64,000 bases of DNA, from positions 2,600,045-2,664,044 of the forward strand of contig JASKMD010000030.1 of assembly GCA_030144725.1 (NCBI GenBank). The letters run 5' to 3'. The translations under genes and the position numbers were made by a program. Positions within the stretch are counted from its first letter, which is position 1; each line of letters begins with the position of its first letter. Shown piece after piece: positions 1 through 10,642 of the stretch. This stretch comes from Haematococcus lacustris (lineage: Eukaryota; Chlorophyta; Chlorophyceae; Chlamydomonadales; Haematococcaceae). A model generated the notes under the pieces. The model worked only from the letters and a program-made list of their open reading frames with translations, was not told where the DNA came from and made no database searches.

Positions 1-640
1 CCCCCTCCTAGTCCTGCCCTGCCCTGCCTTGCCCAGCCCTGCCCTGCCCATCCCTGCCTTGGCCTGCCCTGCCCTGCCTGTAGGTGTGTGGCAGTGCAGG
101 TAGCAGCAGGCTGCAGGTGTGTTGCAGTGCATGAGCAGCAGCAACAGGCTGCAGTGCATGTGATACAGTGCATGAACAGCAGCAGCAGGGCTGTAGTGCA
201 TGAGCAGCAGTGCATGGGCAGCAGCAACAGCAGGCTGTAAGTGTGTACCTGTGTAGGTAGCAGCAGGCTGCAGGTGTGTTGCAGTGCATGAGCAGCAGCA
301 GCAGGCTGTACTGTATGAGCAGCAGCGTAAGGACAGCAGCATCAGAAGGTCGTAGGTGTGTAGCAGTGCAGGTAGCAGCAGGCTGCAAGTGTACTGCAGT
401 GCATGAGTAGCAGCAGCAGCAGGCAGCAGTGCATGTGTTGTAGTGCATGAGCAGCAGCAGCAGGCTGTAGTGTATGAGCAGCAGTGCAAGGACAGCAGCA
501 GCAGTGGATGGGCAGCAGCAGCAGGCTGTAGGTGTGTTGCGGTGCATGATCAGCAGCAAGAGCAGCAGGCTGTAGTGCATGAGCAGCGCATGGACAGCAG
601 CAACATGCTGTAGGTGTGTGGCAGTGCAGTCTTGTATTAG
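1..640. repeat. CAG/GCATGAGCAGCAG low-complexity array
   Basis: Irregular tandem repetition of a roughly 20-30 base motif built from 'gcatgagcagcagcagcaggctgtag'-like words, with CAG/CTG triplet character. The same sequence type recurs inverted at 1456-1700 and again at 48001-48130 and 49285-49380. Reading frames across it give only His/Ala/Cys/Leu repeats in every phase, so I treat it as non-coding. Confidence 0.75.
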
Positions 641-1195
641 CAATCAGCAACAACTTTGAGCCCATCTGAGAAGAATGTTGCATGGTACAAAAGCTTTCAA
701 AAGGCTGTCGTGAGCTTCCGTTCAGTTCCATGCCACACAACGTGATTTGTAAGCTGTAAATGGTCAAGATGTAATGAAGAAAACGGTGGTGGTCATTAGC
801 CGTGTATCCTCTTCTCCAATGATACCTACGCCCCTTGTATGGACAACACCACCACGCGATGATGCGCTAATGCTGCAAACCCGGTAGCCACCTGCTACAT
901 ACCCCCTTTGCATGTATGCACCACGGTCATGCTTAGCAAGTGCAGGCCTGGCAGTGATCCACACCCAATGTGTCACAGCTAGCTGGATTACGGATGGTAC
1001 CTATAGTGGAGGCTCACCAGATCCAGCCACATGCTAGGGTGTGGTGCGCCACATGCCCCTTGTATGGACAACACCACCACGTAGTGATGCGCTAAGGCCG
1101 CAAACGTGGTAGCCACCTGCTACATACCTCCTTTGCATGTGTGCATCACGGTCATGCTTAGCAAGTGCAGGCCTGGCAGTGATTGGCACCAAATA
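641..1195. repeat. Dispersed repeat with an internal ~130-bp direct duplication
   Basis: A unit running from 'ccccttgtatggac' to 'aggcctggcagtgat' occurs at about 830-958 and again at about 1054-1182. A second locus at 48130-48640 carries the same arrangement, including the flanking 'agcttccgttcagttccatgcc' sequence and two copies about 228 bp apart. A partial inverted piece lies near 49225-49270. This is a dispersed repeat family; no coding capacity is recognised. Confidence 0.7.
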
Positions 1196-1455
1196 AACCA
1201 TATACCACCACGCGGTATTACATCGACGCTGCAACTGGCACGGTCAAGTACTATTGTAGACCTTTATATTCGAGTTGCAATTGCCCATCGCCGGGAAAAC
1301 TGTCTTACACATCCAATGTGGTGTCCATATGCGGCTACACAAGCAATGGCATGGTTGAAGAACCACATATTGCATGCGCAGACCATGCCAGATCTATGGC
1401 TTGAAATGAGCTTGCATGCAACCAGACACACACCGCACATGCGCCTTACAGCCGG

Positions 1456-1700
1456 TTGCTGCTTCGGCTGCTCATGCACTACAGCACATGCACTTTAGCC
1501 TGGTGCTGCTGCTGCTGCTCATGCACTGAGGCACACCTACAGCCTGCTGCTGCTGCTGCCCATGCACTGCTGCTCAAGCACTACAGCCTGCTGTTATTGC
1601 TGCTCATGGAGTGCAGCACATGCACTGCAGCCTGCTGCTGCTGCTCATGCACTGCAACACACCTGCAGCCTGCTGCTACCTGCACTGCCACACCTACAGG
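1456..1700. repeat. CTG-rich low-complexity array (inverted relative to 1-640)
   Basis: Tandem 'tgctgctgctcatgcactac' words, the reverse complement of the array at the start of the window. The two arrays face each other across the dispersed repeat at 641-1195. No gene is supported. Confidence 0.65.
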
Positions 1701-2815
1701 AAGGGCAGGGCAGGGCAGGGCACGAAGGGGCAACGCAAGGCTGGGAGGGGGTGGGGCAGGGCTGGGCAGGGAGGGGAGGGGCAACGCAAGGTTAGGAGGG
1801 GGTGGGGCAGGGCTTATATGGGGTGGGGCAGGGCTGGGAGGGGGTGGGGCAGGGCTGGGAGGGGGTGGGGCAGGGCTGGGCAGGGAGGGGAGGGGCAACG
1901 CAAGGCTGGAAGGGGGTGGGGCAGGGCTGGTCAGGGAGGGGAGGGGCAATGCAAGGCAGGGATGGCGTGGGGCAGGGATGGGAGGGGGTGGGGCAGGGCC
2001 CTCTGGCCCAGGCTGCGTACCCCGTGCGTACCCCGTGGTGGGAGCGTAGAGCCGGCGGCTCTGACTTCCGCACAGACCGCTGGCAAGCAGTCAGGGAGAG
2101 GGAGTACCGCGGTCAGGTTAGTCAGGTGCGCAACTCCACATCACCCTCACCCTCACCACACCTTCACCCTCCTCCCTTCACCTTGCATCACAGCTGCCCA
2201 CCAACCCCTGCCCCACCCCCCTGCCCTGCCCACCCCCTCGTCCTGCCCACCCCCCGCTCTGCCCCACCCAGGCCGAGTCCAAAGCCCTGCGCACCGTCCT
2301 GGGTGTGGAGCTGAAGCTGTGATGCAGCTGGATGACCTGCCCCCTCCCCCCCCTCAACGCCAGGGGGCCGGGACAGGGCTGCAGCCCACCCCTTGCCACC
2401 TCACAGGGGCGGCCGGGCTGTGGAGCAGGGGGAGGGGGAGGGGGAGGGGGAGGGGGAGGGGGGGGGAGGGGGAGGACGAGTATGTTGTGGAGCGGGCCTA
2501 CGCCTCCCTGGTCGTCCACCATGGGTTGCTGCAGTCAGGGGTGTTATTTGGGGTGGGGGAGGGTGGGGAGGGGGGTGGGGCAGGGGGGGTGATGTGCAGC
2601 GGAATGGGAGGGGGGGAGCAGGCTGCAGGGGTGCAGAGGGGGGAGGGGGTGGGGCAGGGCTGAGAGGGGGTGGGGTGGGGCTGAAAGGGAGTGGTGCAGG
2701 GCTGGGCAGGGCAGGGCAGGGTGGGAAGGGGCAACGCAAGGCTGGGATGGGGTGGGGCAGGGATGGGCGGGGGTGGGGCAGGGCTGGGCTGCGGCGGCGA
2801 GGGGTGGGGCTGGGC
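1690..2815. repeat. G-rich ~21-bp minisatellite and GGGGGA run
   Basis: The motif GGGAGGGGGTGGGGCAGGGCT is repeated many times with small variations at 1730-2000 and 2540-2800, with a (GGGGGA)n tract near 2425-2470 and a C-rich strand at 2150-2280. All six frames are open only because of the composition. The strand is strongly G-quadruplex prone. Confidence 0.8.
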
Positions 2816-3258
2816 GGCATCTATTTGCAGCTTCTGCATCTATTGCATCTGCTGCCTGTCTTCTCTTCGGCTCAGGCTGTCCATGCCGTTCAGCGGACTG
2901 GCTGCTGATGAGGCTGTTCTTCAACTGCATTCCCTACGTAGCACAAGAGAGCCAACGTCAACGTCAGGACGACAGCCTGCGGTTACGGACTGACTGCAAC
3001 GTTACCTCAAGGAGGGGATTCATCTGGCATGGACCCGCTAGAGGGCCCAGGCACAGGACGCAGTCCTTCGCCTACGACGGTCGCGATGCAGGCTGTCCCT
3101 GCCACTACTACAGCCCATCCCAGCAATAGCTCGCCGACCATTCCGACGTCGGGCTACATTGGCCCTAGATAGAGCAAAACAACCTGGGCGGGCAGCAGTT
3201 TGGCGGTTGGGTTATTCCACCTGACAGCGGCAGGTTATTCTACCTCACAGGTGGAAGA
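2816..3258. other. No gene recognised
   Basis: Short open frames only, with no conserved domain or splice-consistent exon chain that I can support. Confidence 0.4.
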
Positions 3259-3278
3259 GTTACCGGGAGACTTGATTG
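3259..3278 (+). repeat. Solo terminus of the long-TIR element
   Basis: These 20 bases (gttaccgggagacttgattg) are identical to the outer 20 bases of the right terminal inverted repeat of the 5.5-kb element at 45803-51302. No other part of that element is found nearby, so this is a remnant or related end. Confidence 0.55.
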
Positions 3279-3455
3279 CAACTCCAACTCCGCACTCCGG
3301 GGGGGGGGGGGGGCTGGAGTCCTGGGGACTCCGCGGAGTCGATTTGGAGTCGATTTGGAGTCCGGACCCCAACTCCGGACTCCGCGGTTGGAAATGGCGG
3401 AGTTGGAGTCGGCGGTTGGGCTGGTGGTTAGTGCTGCTGGCGACTCCGCGAGGAC

Positions 3456-3513
3456 TCCAACTCCAACTCCAAGCACTCCAACTCCAACTCCAACTCCAAC
3501 TCCAACTCCGGTG
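3456..3513. repeat. (CAACTC)n hexamer microsatellite
   Basis: Tandem 'ctccaa' hexamers, embedded in a wider 3280-3515 stretch of GACTCC/GGAGTC words that form small palindromes such as gactccgcggagtc. Confidence 0.85.
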
Positions 3514-3522
3514 TTGGAAACG

Positions 3523-4353
3523 GGGCCTAACAAAGTTTAACAAAGGGGGAATGTTTAACAAATGTTTAACACAACCGCCGGTCGCGCTCCGCAGTCGCGA
3601 TGGAAGGCGAAGCAACCGCGATCCCAATGTTCGAACCAATGCACACACGCAGCCTTCCCGCGAACTAAAGCTACAGTGCTCGGCTGATGTTTCACTATGA
3701 TGTTACTGTGCTTGTAGCAGACCATGGCTGGTCGGCTGTAGCTTTTAGGGTTGGCTGTAGCTCTGGGGGCGATCTTTTTGTATGGTGACGAACAAGGACG
3801 CTATTGTCCCGGGCTGGGGTGGTGGCAGGTATGATGGCGTCAAGCATCGCAAGCGCAAATGCACAAAGTGCGCCGTGCAAGTCAGTCGTACAAGTCAGTG
3901 CAGTCGTGCAAGTCAGGCTGCGGGGCTTATCAGGCTAACTAGTCAAGCACTCTCCGCACTAGCGGGACTAGCTAAGTGTACTCCGTGGGGCTACAACTCT
4001 CTATGGCGCGACGGGAGGCACATTACAAAATCAGCATTAATTAAGGTCAACAAGCTAGTCAAGCTTGTGCGCTTGCTATGCTAGGCGCAACCAGCCGTGT
4101 CGAAAATCTCTGCAACAAAAGGACCACAACGGCTGCGCGGCTTAACGAGCGGCTTGCTTAGCGGCTCGGAGGCAAAGCCCACTCAATGAAGCCTATGGCC
4201 TGGCTCTTTAGGGAGCGTACTATGTTGCATATTCGTGTCTATTATGTAACGCAAGACCTCTACCAAACCCCCATCGCACTCCGGGTCGTCAGGGTGTCAG
4301 GCTCAAGGCGTTAACGTTACGTTAAACATTTGTTAAACCACGTTAACAGGCCC
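3523..4353. mobile_element. MITE-like element with GGGCCT/GTTTAACA termini
   Basis: The left side begins gggcctaacaaag and carries GTTTAACAAATGTTTAAC at about 3551. The right side ends in the inverted equivalent, GTTAAACATTTGTTAAAC at about 4320, then aggccc. AAAC occurs just outside both ends and may be a 4-bp target duplication. Most of the interior (about 3620-3990) is repeated at 58600-58960. No transposase is seen. The boundaries are inferred from the inverted repeat. Confidence 0.45.
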
Positions 4354-4847
4354 AAACATCAGGATGTTAACGTTAACAGTCGTGCCCTATTGCCCGAGTG
4401 AGCTTAAGCGCCTGCATGTCTGGGGCCACCGGGAGCCGTGTCACCTGACCTTGGATACAGCTGCTGTTATCAGTGTCATGGCCAGTGTCAGTGCCATGGT
4501 CAGCATCCCCTTCCCAGCTGCCCAGGGCCCAGGGCCCAGCTGGTCAGTGCACTGCGAGCAGTGCACTGCGAGCACTGGCAAAGAGGTGCTTGCAGAGCTC
4601 ACCGCTGCACCGCACTGTACGCCATTTGTTGCGACGCGCTCCGCAGCAGCCTCCGCTGAGGTCTCCACTGCAGGTCTCATCTCTCATCTCTCATCTCTCA
4701 TCTCTCCTGTTTGGGGGCTTGGAGGCTCAGCTGCCCCAGTCAACCTGCCATGGTGCTGGCTCCCATCCCCTTCCCCCCAACCTGCTTAAAGTTCCTGTTT
4801 CTGTGAAGTTTGGGGGTTTGGAGGCTCAGCTGCCCCTTCTAAAAAAA
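4354..4847. other. No gene recognised; short CTCAT microsatellite
   Basis: Contains a short (ctcatct)n tract near 4676-4708 and two copies of a 'tttgggggyttggaggctcagctgcccc' segment at about 4709-4738 and 4809-4836. Open frames here have no recognised domain. Confidence 0.4.
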
Positions 4848-6564
4848 CACTCATCCCCAGCACCTTGGCTCTCAACCATTCATTGCAGTGGAACACACTA
4901 ATTGTGAACCACTACAAAACGGTGTTTTTGCTTGTGTGGAGTTCCCATCGCATGGCATGCACATGGCCTACACATGGCATACACATGGTCACGGTCGCCT
5001 ACCACCTACAGCATTGCCTGACCCCTGTGACAGGGCGATGCATAGAGTTGGCATGACAAAACATGCACTAAGCGTAAGCTGATGACAGCTTCAAATGGGG
5101 GGGGCTTGCTGCTGCTGGGCCTTGGGTGGCTTGTCTCGCAGCCGCTTGTAGCCCAAGCCAGGGTACTCCTTGCCCTTGGCTGGCAGCGCTCCCTGCTCTG
5201 GCCAGTAGCACAGCTCCAGCGGGCGCCACTTGGCCTCCCCAATGCGCTGCATGTTCAGGGCCGCATTGCAGTCCCTGTCCAGCCACCTGCCAGGCTGTGG
5301 TGCTGGCTTGGCTTTGGCAGCCTTGCCTTTGCCCTTTGTGGGCTCAGCTGCCTCTGGCTCAGCCTTGGTGCGCTTGGTGCGCTTGGCTGGCAGGGGAGTG
5401 CTGGGCCCTGGCTCTGAGGCTGCTGGCTGTGTGGCTGCCTGGCTGCTGCGTGGGGCCTGGGGGGACTTGCGTGGGGCCACTACTGGGCACCACATCATGC
5501 CCCGCACTGGCTGGTCACGCTGCTGGCTCCAGGCTGGCCGCACTAGGCGGGGTTCCACCTGCCCTGCTGGGGGCTTCCAGCCTGCAGGCCTGGTGGCCCT
5601 GCGCTTGTTCAGCTGCCTCTCACAAGGCTGCTGGCCATTCACAGCTGAGCTGACCCGGCTGGTGCGGTGCTCATCCACTAGCACCACCCTGCCCCGCCGC
5701 TGGTCTGTGCCCCTGGGCCTGCACACCACCTTGCAGCAGGCACGCAACACCGCATCAGCACCCCAGCCTCCCCGGGTGCCAATGGAAGCTGCACCAAAGA
5801 AGACCACCAGCTGCTTGGCATGCCCATGACGCTCCATGGAAACCTTGGCCATGCCCTCCTCCAACTGCAGCCATGCACACAAGGCAAACACATGGTGGCT
5901 GACATGGTGGCGCCAGGTTAGGCATGGCACAGTCAACTACCTTTTCATGTCATGCCCATGCTTCCTACCAATCCACCACCTCCCAGCTCTTAACTCTCCC
6001 TCCCTCCCACCCACCCTCCCACCCACCCTCACCTTCTTAAAGAACTGCTCCAGTGTCCGGTCCTGGGCTCCGTACAGCCTCAGCCGCTGCTCTGCCCACT
6101 TGGGGTCCAGGTACACCTCCCACACCGCATCCCAGGTGGCCAGGGTGACGGTGATGTGCTTCAGGTTGGCCTCCAGGGACGTGCCGGCTGAGCTTGCTGC
6201 TGCCAGGTGCTGGAGGTGGGGCTTGATCGGTGCTAGCCACCGCTCAGTGTCACGGCGGGCATTGTTCAGGCCACTGCCATGCTTGACCTCGCCCTTGGTC
6301 AGCTTCCACCGGCGCAGCTGGTCTGCCTGCAGCTGGCCTGTCATCGGGTCCCACACCCCAGAGGCTGCGCTGACTGCCTGGGTGACGCCGGGGTCGATGC
6401 CCACCCCAATCTGAGTGTCTGGGTTGACTCACGCTGCTCAGCTAGGCCCTTGGGCAAAGGGCACTCCGACCAAAGGGCACTTCGGCCAGGACTCAATGCC
6501 AACCATGGGATGGCAGTGGGAAGACAGCGGATGACAGCGGGCACAGCCACTCATCCCCAGCACC
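4848..6564 (-). mobile_element. Fanzor-like element B (internally deleted, catalytic half kept)
   Basis: Bounded by an identical 17-bp direct repeat, CACTCATCCCCAGCACC, at 4848-4864 and 6548-6564. On the minus strand the left end (about 6520-6430) resembles the left end of element D ('ccatggttggcattgag', then repeated 'gtcggagtgccctttg'). It jumps straight to the RuvC-I exon, so the N-terminal exons are missing. The 3' end (5090-4865) is of the type shared with D and with a solo end at 36043-36165. It contains cacaagcaaaaacaccgttt and ends in ccaaggtgctg. The arrangement says this is a deletion derivative of the same subfamily as D. Confidence 0.7.
5091..6404 (-). pseudogene. Fanzor/TnpB-like RNA-guided nuclease, N-terminally truncated (copy B)
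   Basis: Two exons on the minus strand: 6404-6033 and 5864-5091, joined across a GT...CTGCAG intron in phase 0. The first carries RuvC-I (GIDPGVTQ, first catalytic Asp). The second carries RuvC-II (VDEHRTSRVSS, Glu) and RuvC-III (WLDRDCNAALNM, Asp in the DxN position). That order and spacing is the signature of TnpB/Fanzor proteins, which are RNA-guided DNA endonucleases encoded by transposons. A Lys/Pro-rich linker (KRTKRTKAE...KGKGKAAKAK) precedes RuvC-III. The canonical zinc-finger CxxC pairs between RuvC-II and III are not present; only isolated Cys remain (QQPC, MMWCP). An in-frame TGA lies just upstream of the RuvC-I block and no ATG precedes it, so this copy lacks the N-terminal lobe and is probably not translated alone. 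The family assignment rests on motif recognition only. Confidence 0.75.
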
Positions 6565-7088
6565 ACCTTGCCACTCTGTCCACGTGCACCTATGTGACCC
6601 TGTACTAAACCGTAACCCTAAACCCCTCCCATGTGCCAATGCTGGCAGCGCCAGAGGAGGACCACTTCCTTGCAATCGCACGCATGGGACGACTGCTTCA
6701 CCTTCTGCACCACCTACATGGCACATGGCACAGCATGCGGGCCTCAGCCTGACCCCAGCATCATCTCACAATCCGGAGCATCCCTTGGCCCGCCCCACCT
6801 GCCCGATCACCTGGCATCTTCTCTGACGAAAAACAGAGCAACATCCTTTCACTCTCGCACTTCACCTCAAGGGCCAGTCAAGCTGAGGCCATTGGCACTA
6901 CCAGGCTGGTCCCCAAGTGTCAGCTAGCTGCCGTCCTTTTCACGCTCGCCCTCGTTGCAGGGCCATGGATCACTCCACCATGATTGGCAGTTACCAGCTG
7001 TACCAGCACAGCACAGCTCAGCCACTCCAGGAACAATCCCAGGATTGCTTAGGCGCCGCCTAGGCTGTTGGTCTAGGCTACAGCCCCG
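6565..7088. other. No gene recognised
   Basis: Contains one isolated telomere-like word (ccctaaaccc near 6612) and no array. No conserved domain is seen. Confidence 0.35.
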
Positions 7089-7227
7089 GGCTAGTGCTCA
7101 CCAATGGGCGCAAGAAGCAGCCACAGGCAAGCTTGATGAGGAGGGCAAGGAAAGTGGAGGACTGGCTGCAGGCTGCATGCCCAATTTTCACACATCCGTG
7201 TATTTTTCACGGAAAACCCCAAATTGA

Positions 7228-7234
7228 TATAAAA
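7228..7234 (+). promoter_or_regulatory. TATA box of Fanzor copy A
   Basis: TATAAAA lies 38 bases upstream of the ATG at 7266. The matching position in copy H reads CTAGAAAA, so H has lost the TATA motif, while copy D has TATAAG at 19949-19954. Confidence 0.5.
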
Positions 7235-7265
7235 TGCCCCCGCCCGTCGCACTGCGCATCGCGTG

Positions 7266-10200
7266 ATGGCTAAGAAGAAGCGGAAGGGTAGCAACAAGAA
7301 ACAGAAAGGTTCGTGTCCCCAGCCGTGACGTGCGCCCTAGACGTAAGTTACGCGCTGTGAGATAACCCGTCGCTCCTGTTGGTTCCGCAGTGTCTCGTTC
7401 CGCCCAAGGCAAGCAACGCCAGGAGCGACGGGATGGCTGGGCAACGAGCAGGCGTCAGGTCCGTGTGTCCCCGCCTTATGTGTCCCCGCACTGTGTGTGT
7501 TGACCCCGCCTTGTGTCTTGGCCTGTCAAAACGTGCCCCTGCCCAGCCTGCCCCAGCTCAGCCTGCCCCCACGTGCCCCTGCCCAGCCTGCCCCAGCTCA
7601 GCCTGCCCCTGCCCAGCCTGCCAGCATGGAGTGTGACACAGACTCCGAGTCAGACTGTGACTCTGAGCCAGAGCCTGAGCCAGAGCCACAGTCTGACTCG
7701 GAGTCAGAGTCAGAACCCGAGCCAGTCACGCAGCCCCCCCAAAGGCGCTGCAGCGCCCGCCTGGCAGCCCTTGCACCCGCAGCACCCACTGGCCCTCCCT
7801 TGCCCCTTGACTGCGAGGACCCCCTGATGCTGAGACAGCTGAAATACTTCTGCATGTTCTTCGCCAACCCAAACTTCAATACATGCTACAACCAGCTGCA
7901 GCGACGCCATGTGCGCAACCGCCACCCCATGCTCATGCCAGCCTTTGAGGACCCCAGCAACCAGGCGCTGGTGGCCAAGCTGCATGAGCTAGGCAGCATC
8001 AACTTCAAGGGTGACGCCAACACCATCGGCGCACACTCCATGCAGCTGGCGGTGGCCATGCAGCAACATTACTCCAACCCAGGCAAGTGGTGGTGGTGAA
8101 TAGACCCTGGGACTTGGACCTGACCTGACCTGACCTGACCTTATACCTGACCTTATACCTGACCTTGTACCTGACCTTGAACCTGACCTGACCTTATACC
8201 TGACCTTATACCTGACCTTGTACCTGACCTTATACCTGACCTTGTACCTGACCTTGTACCTGACCTTATACCTGACCTTGTACCTGACCTGACCTGACCT
8301 GGACTGCAGAGCGCTTTGTCAAGCTGTACGCCAAGGCTGCCAGGGCCCAGCTAGGCTGGAGCGGGGAGGAGGCGCAGCTGTTCATCAGGATGGCGTGCGG
8401 GTATGGCATCAACGCCCAGAGCTCAGAGCTGAAGGCCGCAACACTGGACAAGGGGCATGTGGCGGACCTGGTAAAGGAGGCCAACACGCACCGCCGCCTA
8501 CTGGGCATGAAGAAGCAAGGCTCCCTGCAGGACACCCTGCCCCTGCCCTGCCGCATGCGCCATGCAGTGCATGTGTGCCGGTGGCTAGAGCGGTGGCAGC
8601 AGCCCCACCCCCCCCCAGTGCCAGGGCAGCCAAAGCGCGGCAAGAGGCGTGGGGTTGGTCCCCGGACCCTGACCTGCCCACCCCCCTTCACCCTCACCCC
8701 CATGGCCAGGGTGGGGGTGCACTTCATCAAGGTGGACAGCAGGGTGCTGCATGGGGTGTGCAAGCAGCTGGGCCTGACCAAGGAACCCCGGGCAGCATTC
8801 ACCTCAGAGCCAGCACTGAAGCATCACTGGGCCAGGTGGTTTGACACCAACAAGCTTGGCAACCAGGGGTTTGCTTTCGAGAGGTTGGTAGACACTGACG
8901 GTGTCAGCGTGTGCGTGCACTACACGCGCCCCCTTCCCCCTCCTCCAGCCCCACCTCCAGCTGCGAGCAGCAGCAGCAGCACCAGCAGCCGCCCAAGTGC
9001 TGCAGCAGCAGCGGCCCATGCAGTGGGGCTCCCCCACATAGGCAGGGGCATAGCTGAGATGCGTGAGTTTGTGTTTGACCCAGACACACAGATTGGGGTG
9101 GGCATCGACCCCGGCGTCACCCAGGCAGTCAGCGCAGCCTCTGGGGTGTGGGATCCAGCAACAGGCCAGCTCATGGCAGACCAGCTGCGCCGGTGGAAGC
9201 TGACCAAGGGCGAGGTCAGGCATGGCAGTGGCCTGAACAATGCCCGCCGTGACACTGAGCGGTGGCTAGCACCGATCAAGCCCCACCTCCAGCACCTGGC
9301 AGCAGCAAGCCCAGCTGGCACCTCCCTGGAGGCCAACCTGAAGCACATCACCGTCACCCTGGCCACCTGGGACGCGGTGTGGGAGGTGTACCTGGACCCC
9401 AAGTGGTCACGGCAGCGGCTGAGGCTGTACGGAGCCCAGGACCGGGCGCTGGAGCAGTTCTTCAACAAGGTGAGGGTGGGTGGGTGGGTAGGCGGGAGGG
9501 AGGGAGGGTAAGGGACTGAGAGGTGGTGGTCGGGCACGAAACGAAAGAGTACTTGATTGTGCCATGCCTAACCTTGTGGGCCTTGTGTGCATGGCTGCAG
9601 TTGGAGAGAGAGATGGCGCAGTTGTCCATGAACCGCCACGGACGTGCCAAGCAGCTGGTGGTGTTCTTTGGAGCAGCTACCATTGGCACTGGGGGTGGGT
9701 GGGGTGCTAATGCGGTGTTGCGTGCCTGCCGCAAGGTGGTGTGCAGGACCAGGGGGACAGACCAGCGGCGGGGCAGGGTGGTGCTGGTGGATGAGCACCG
9801 CACCAGCCGGGTCAGCTCTGCTGTGAATGGCCAGCAGCCCTGTGAGGAGGGGCTGGACCATGAGCAGCCCACCAGGCGTGCAGGCTGGAAGCCCCCAGCA
9901 GGGCAGGTGGAACCCCGCCTGGTGCGCCCAGCCTGGAGCCAGGAGCGTGGCCAGCCAGTGCGGGGCATGATGTGGTGCCCAGTAGTGCCCCCCCGCAAGC
10001 CCCCACAGGCCCCATGCAGCAGCAAGGCAGCCACACAGCCTGCAGCAGCCTCAGAGCCAGGGCCCAGCACTCCCCTGCCAGCCAAGCGCACCAAGCGCAC
10101 CAAGGCTGAGCCAGAGGCAGCTGAGCCCACTAAGGGCAAAGGCAAGGGCAAGGCTGCCAAAGTCAAGCCAGCACCACAGCCAGGCAGGTGGCTGGACAGG

Positions 10201-10392
10201 GACTGCAATGCAGCGCTGAACATGCAGCGCATTGGGGAGAGCAGGTGGCGGCCGCTGGAGCTGTGCTACTGGCCAGAGCAGGGAGCGCTGCCAGCCAAGG
10301 GCAAGGAGTACCCTGGCCTGGGCTACAAGCGGGTGCGAGACAAGCCCCCCAAGGCCCAGGAGCAGCCGCAGCAGCCCGCTATGGCACAGTAG
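7266..10392 (+). pseudogene. Fanzor-like RNA-guided nuclease, nearly complete (copy A)
   Basis: Inferred exons: 7266-7308 (MAKKKRKGSNKKQK, NLS-like), 7391-7458 (contains KQRQERR), an open segment to 8082 (acidic SDSESE stretch, then LDCEDPLMLRQLK...QQHYSNP), 8310-9469, and 9601-10392. The 8310-9469 exon starts ERFVKLYAKAA and holds RuvC-I GIDPGVTQ near its middle. The last exon holds RuvC-II VDEHRTSRVSS and RuvC-III WLDRDCNAALNM and ends MAQ-TAG. The 8083-8309 intron has a GC donor (CAG|gcaagt) and is filled with CCTGACC-type repeats. Compared with copies D and H, A lacks the 5' part of exon 3, including its splice acceptor and the conserved KKTRRKL...RIFLTCLVGY segment. A duplicated ~39-bp Pro/Ala-coding repeat sits at that break. 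All three RuvC acidic residues are intact, so it could encode a catalytic fragment, but as annotated the gene is broken near its 5' end. Confidence 0.72.
8110..8300. repeat. Degenerate CCTGACC(TTRTA) repeat within the GC-AG intron
   Basis: Tandem CCTGACC words alternating with ttata/ttgta, occupying nearly the whole intron between the HYSNP and ERFVKLY exons. The homologous intron of copy D carries a pure (CCTGA)n array. Confidence 0.8.
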
Positions 10393-10621
10393 TCTGTGCC
10401 CCCTTTCTTAAGCTGTCCTCAGCTTGCAATTAGTGCATGTTTTGTCATGCCAACTCTACATCATAGCCCTAACGGGTCAGGCAATAGTGTAGGTGGTAGG
10501 CTAAACACTCCACACAGCCACACCGTTTGAGTCGGATCTAGTTAGTGGCTGCTAGTGGCTGGTAGTGGCTGCTAGTAGGTACTTCTGATCCGGCTCAAAT
10601 GGTGGCCCTAGTGAGGGACAA
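10393..10621 (+). ncRNA. Candidate omega-RNA scaffold / right end of Fanzor element A
   Basis: About 230 bases after the stop codon, shared almost base for base with 63205-63434 and, inverted, 14457-14690. It contains hairpin-forming words: GCATG(TTTTGT)CATGC; a long imperfect stem of TTTGAGTCGGATC against GATCCGGCTCAAA around triplicated AGTGGCTGCT words; and a terminal CCCT(AGTG)AGGG hairpin just before GACAA. In TnpB/Fanzor systems the guide RNA scaffold overlaps the transposon 3' end and the guide lies immediately outside. Transcription is inferred, not seen. Confidence 0.5.
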
Positions 10622-10642
10622 CAAGGCTGGTGCTCACCAATG

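Larger units (their letters stand above)
7089..10642 (+). mobile_element. Fanzor-like element A
   Basis: Flanked by a near-identical 18-bp direct repeat, GGCT(A/G)GTGCTCACCAATG, at 7089-7106 and 10625-10642 (17 of 18 match). The left sequence shared with copy H begins at 7184 (ATTTTCACAC), followed by a small stem, CCGTG...CACGG. The right end shared with copies C and H stops at 10621 (GTGAGGGACAA). Between them lies one Fanzor-like gene. Whether the true borders are 7184/10621 or the outer direct repeats is undecided. Confidence 0.65.

Noticed and set aside
1456..2908. Overlapping frames of 100-350 codons rich in Gly/Arg/Pro
   Set aside because: Low-complexity minisatellite open in all six frames; no domain or codon pattern.
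6605..6625. Telomeric repeat (ccctaaaccc)
   Set aside because: Single occurrence without an array; likewise 'ttagggttt' near 14260.
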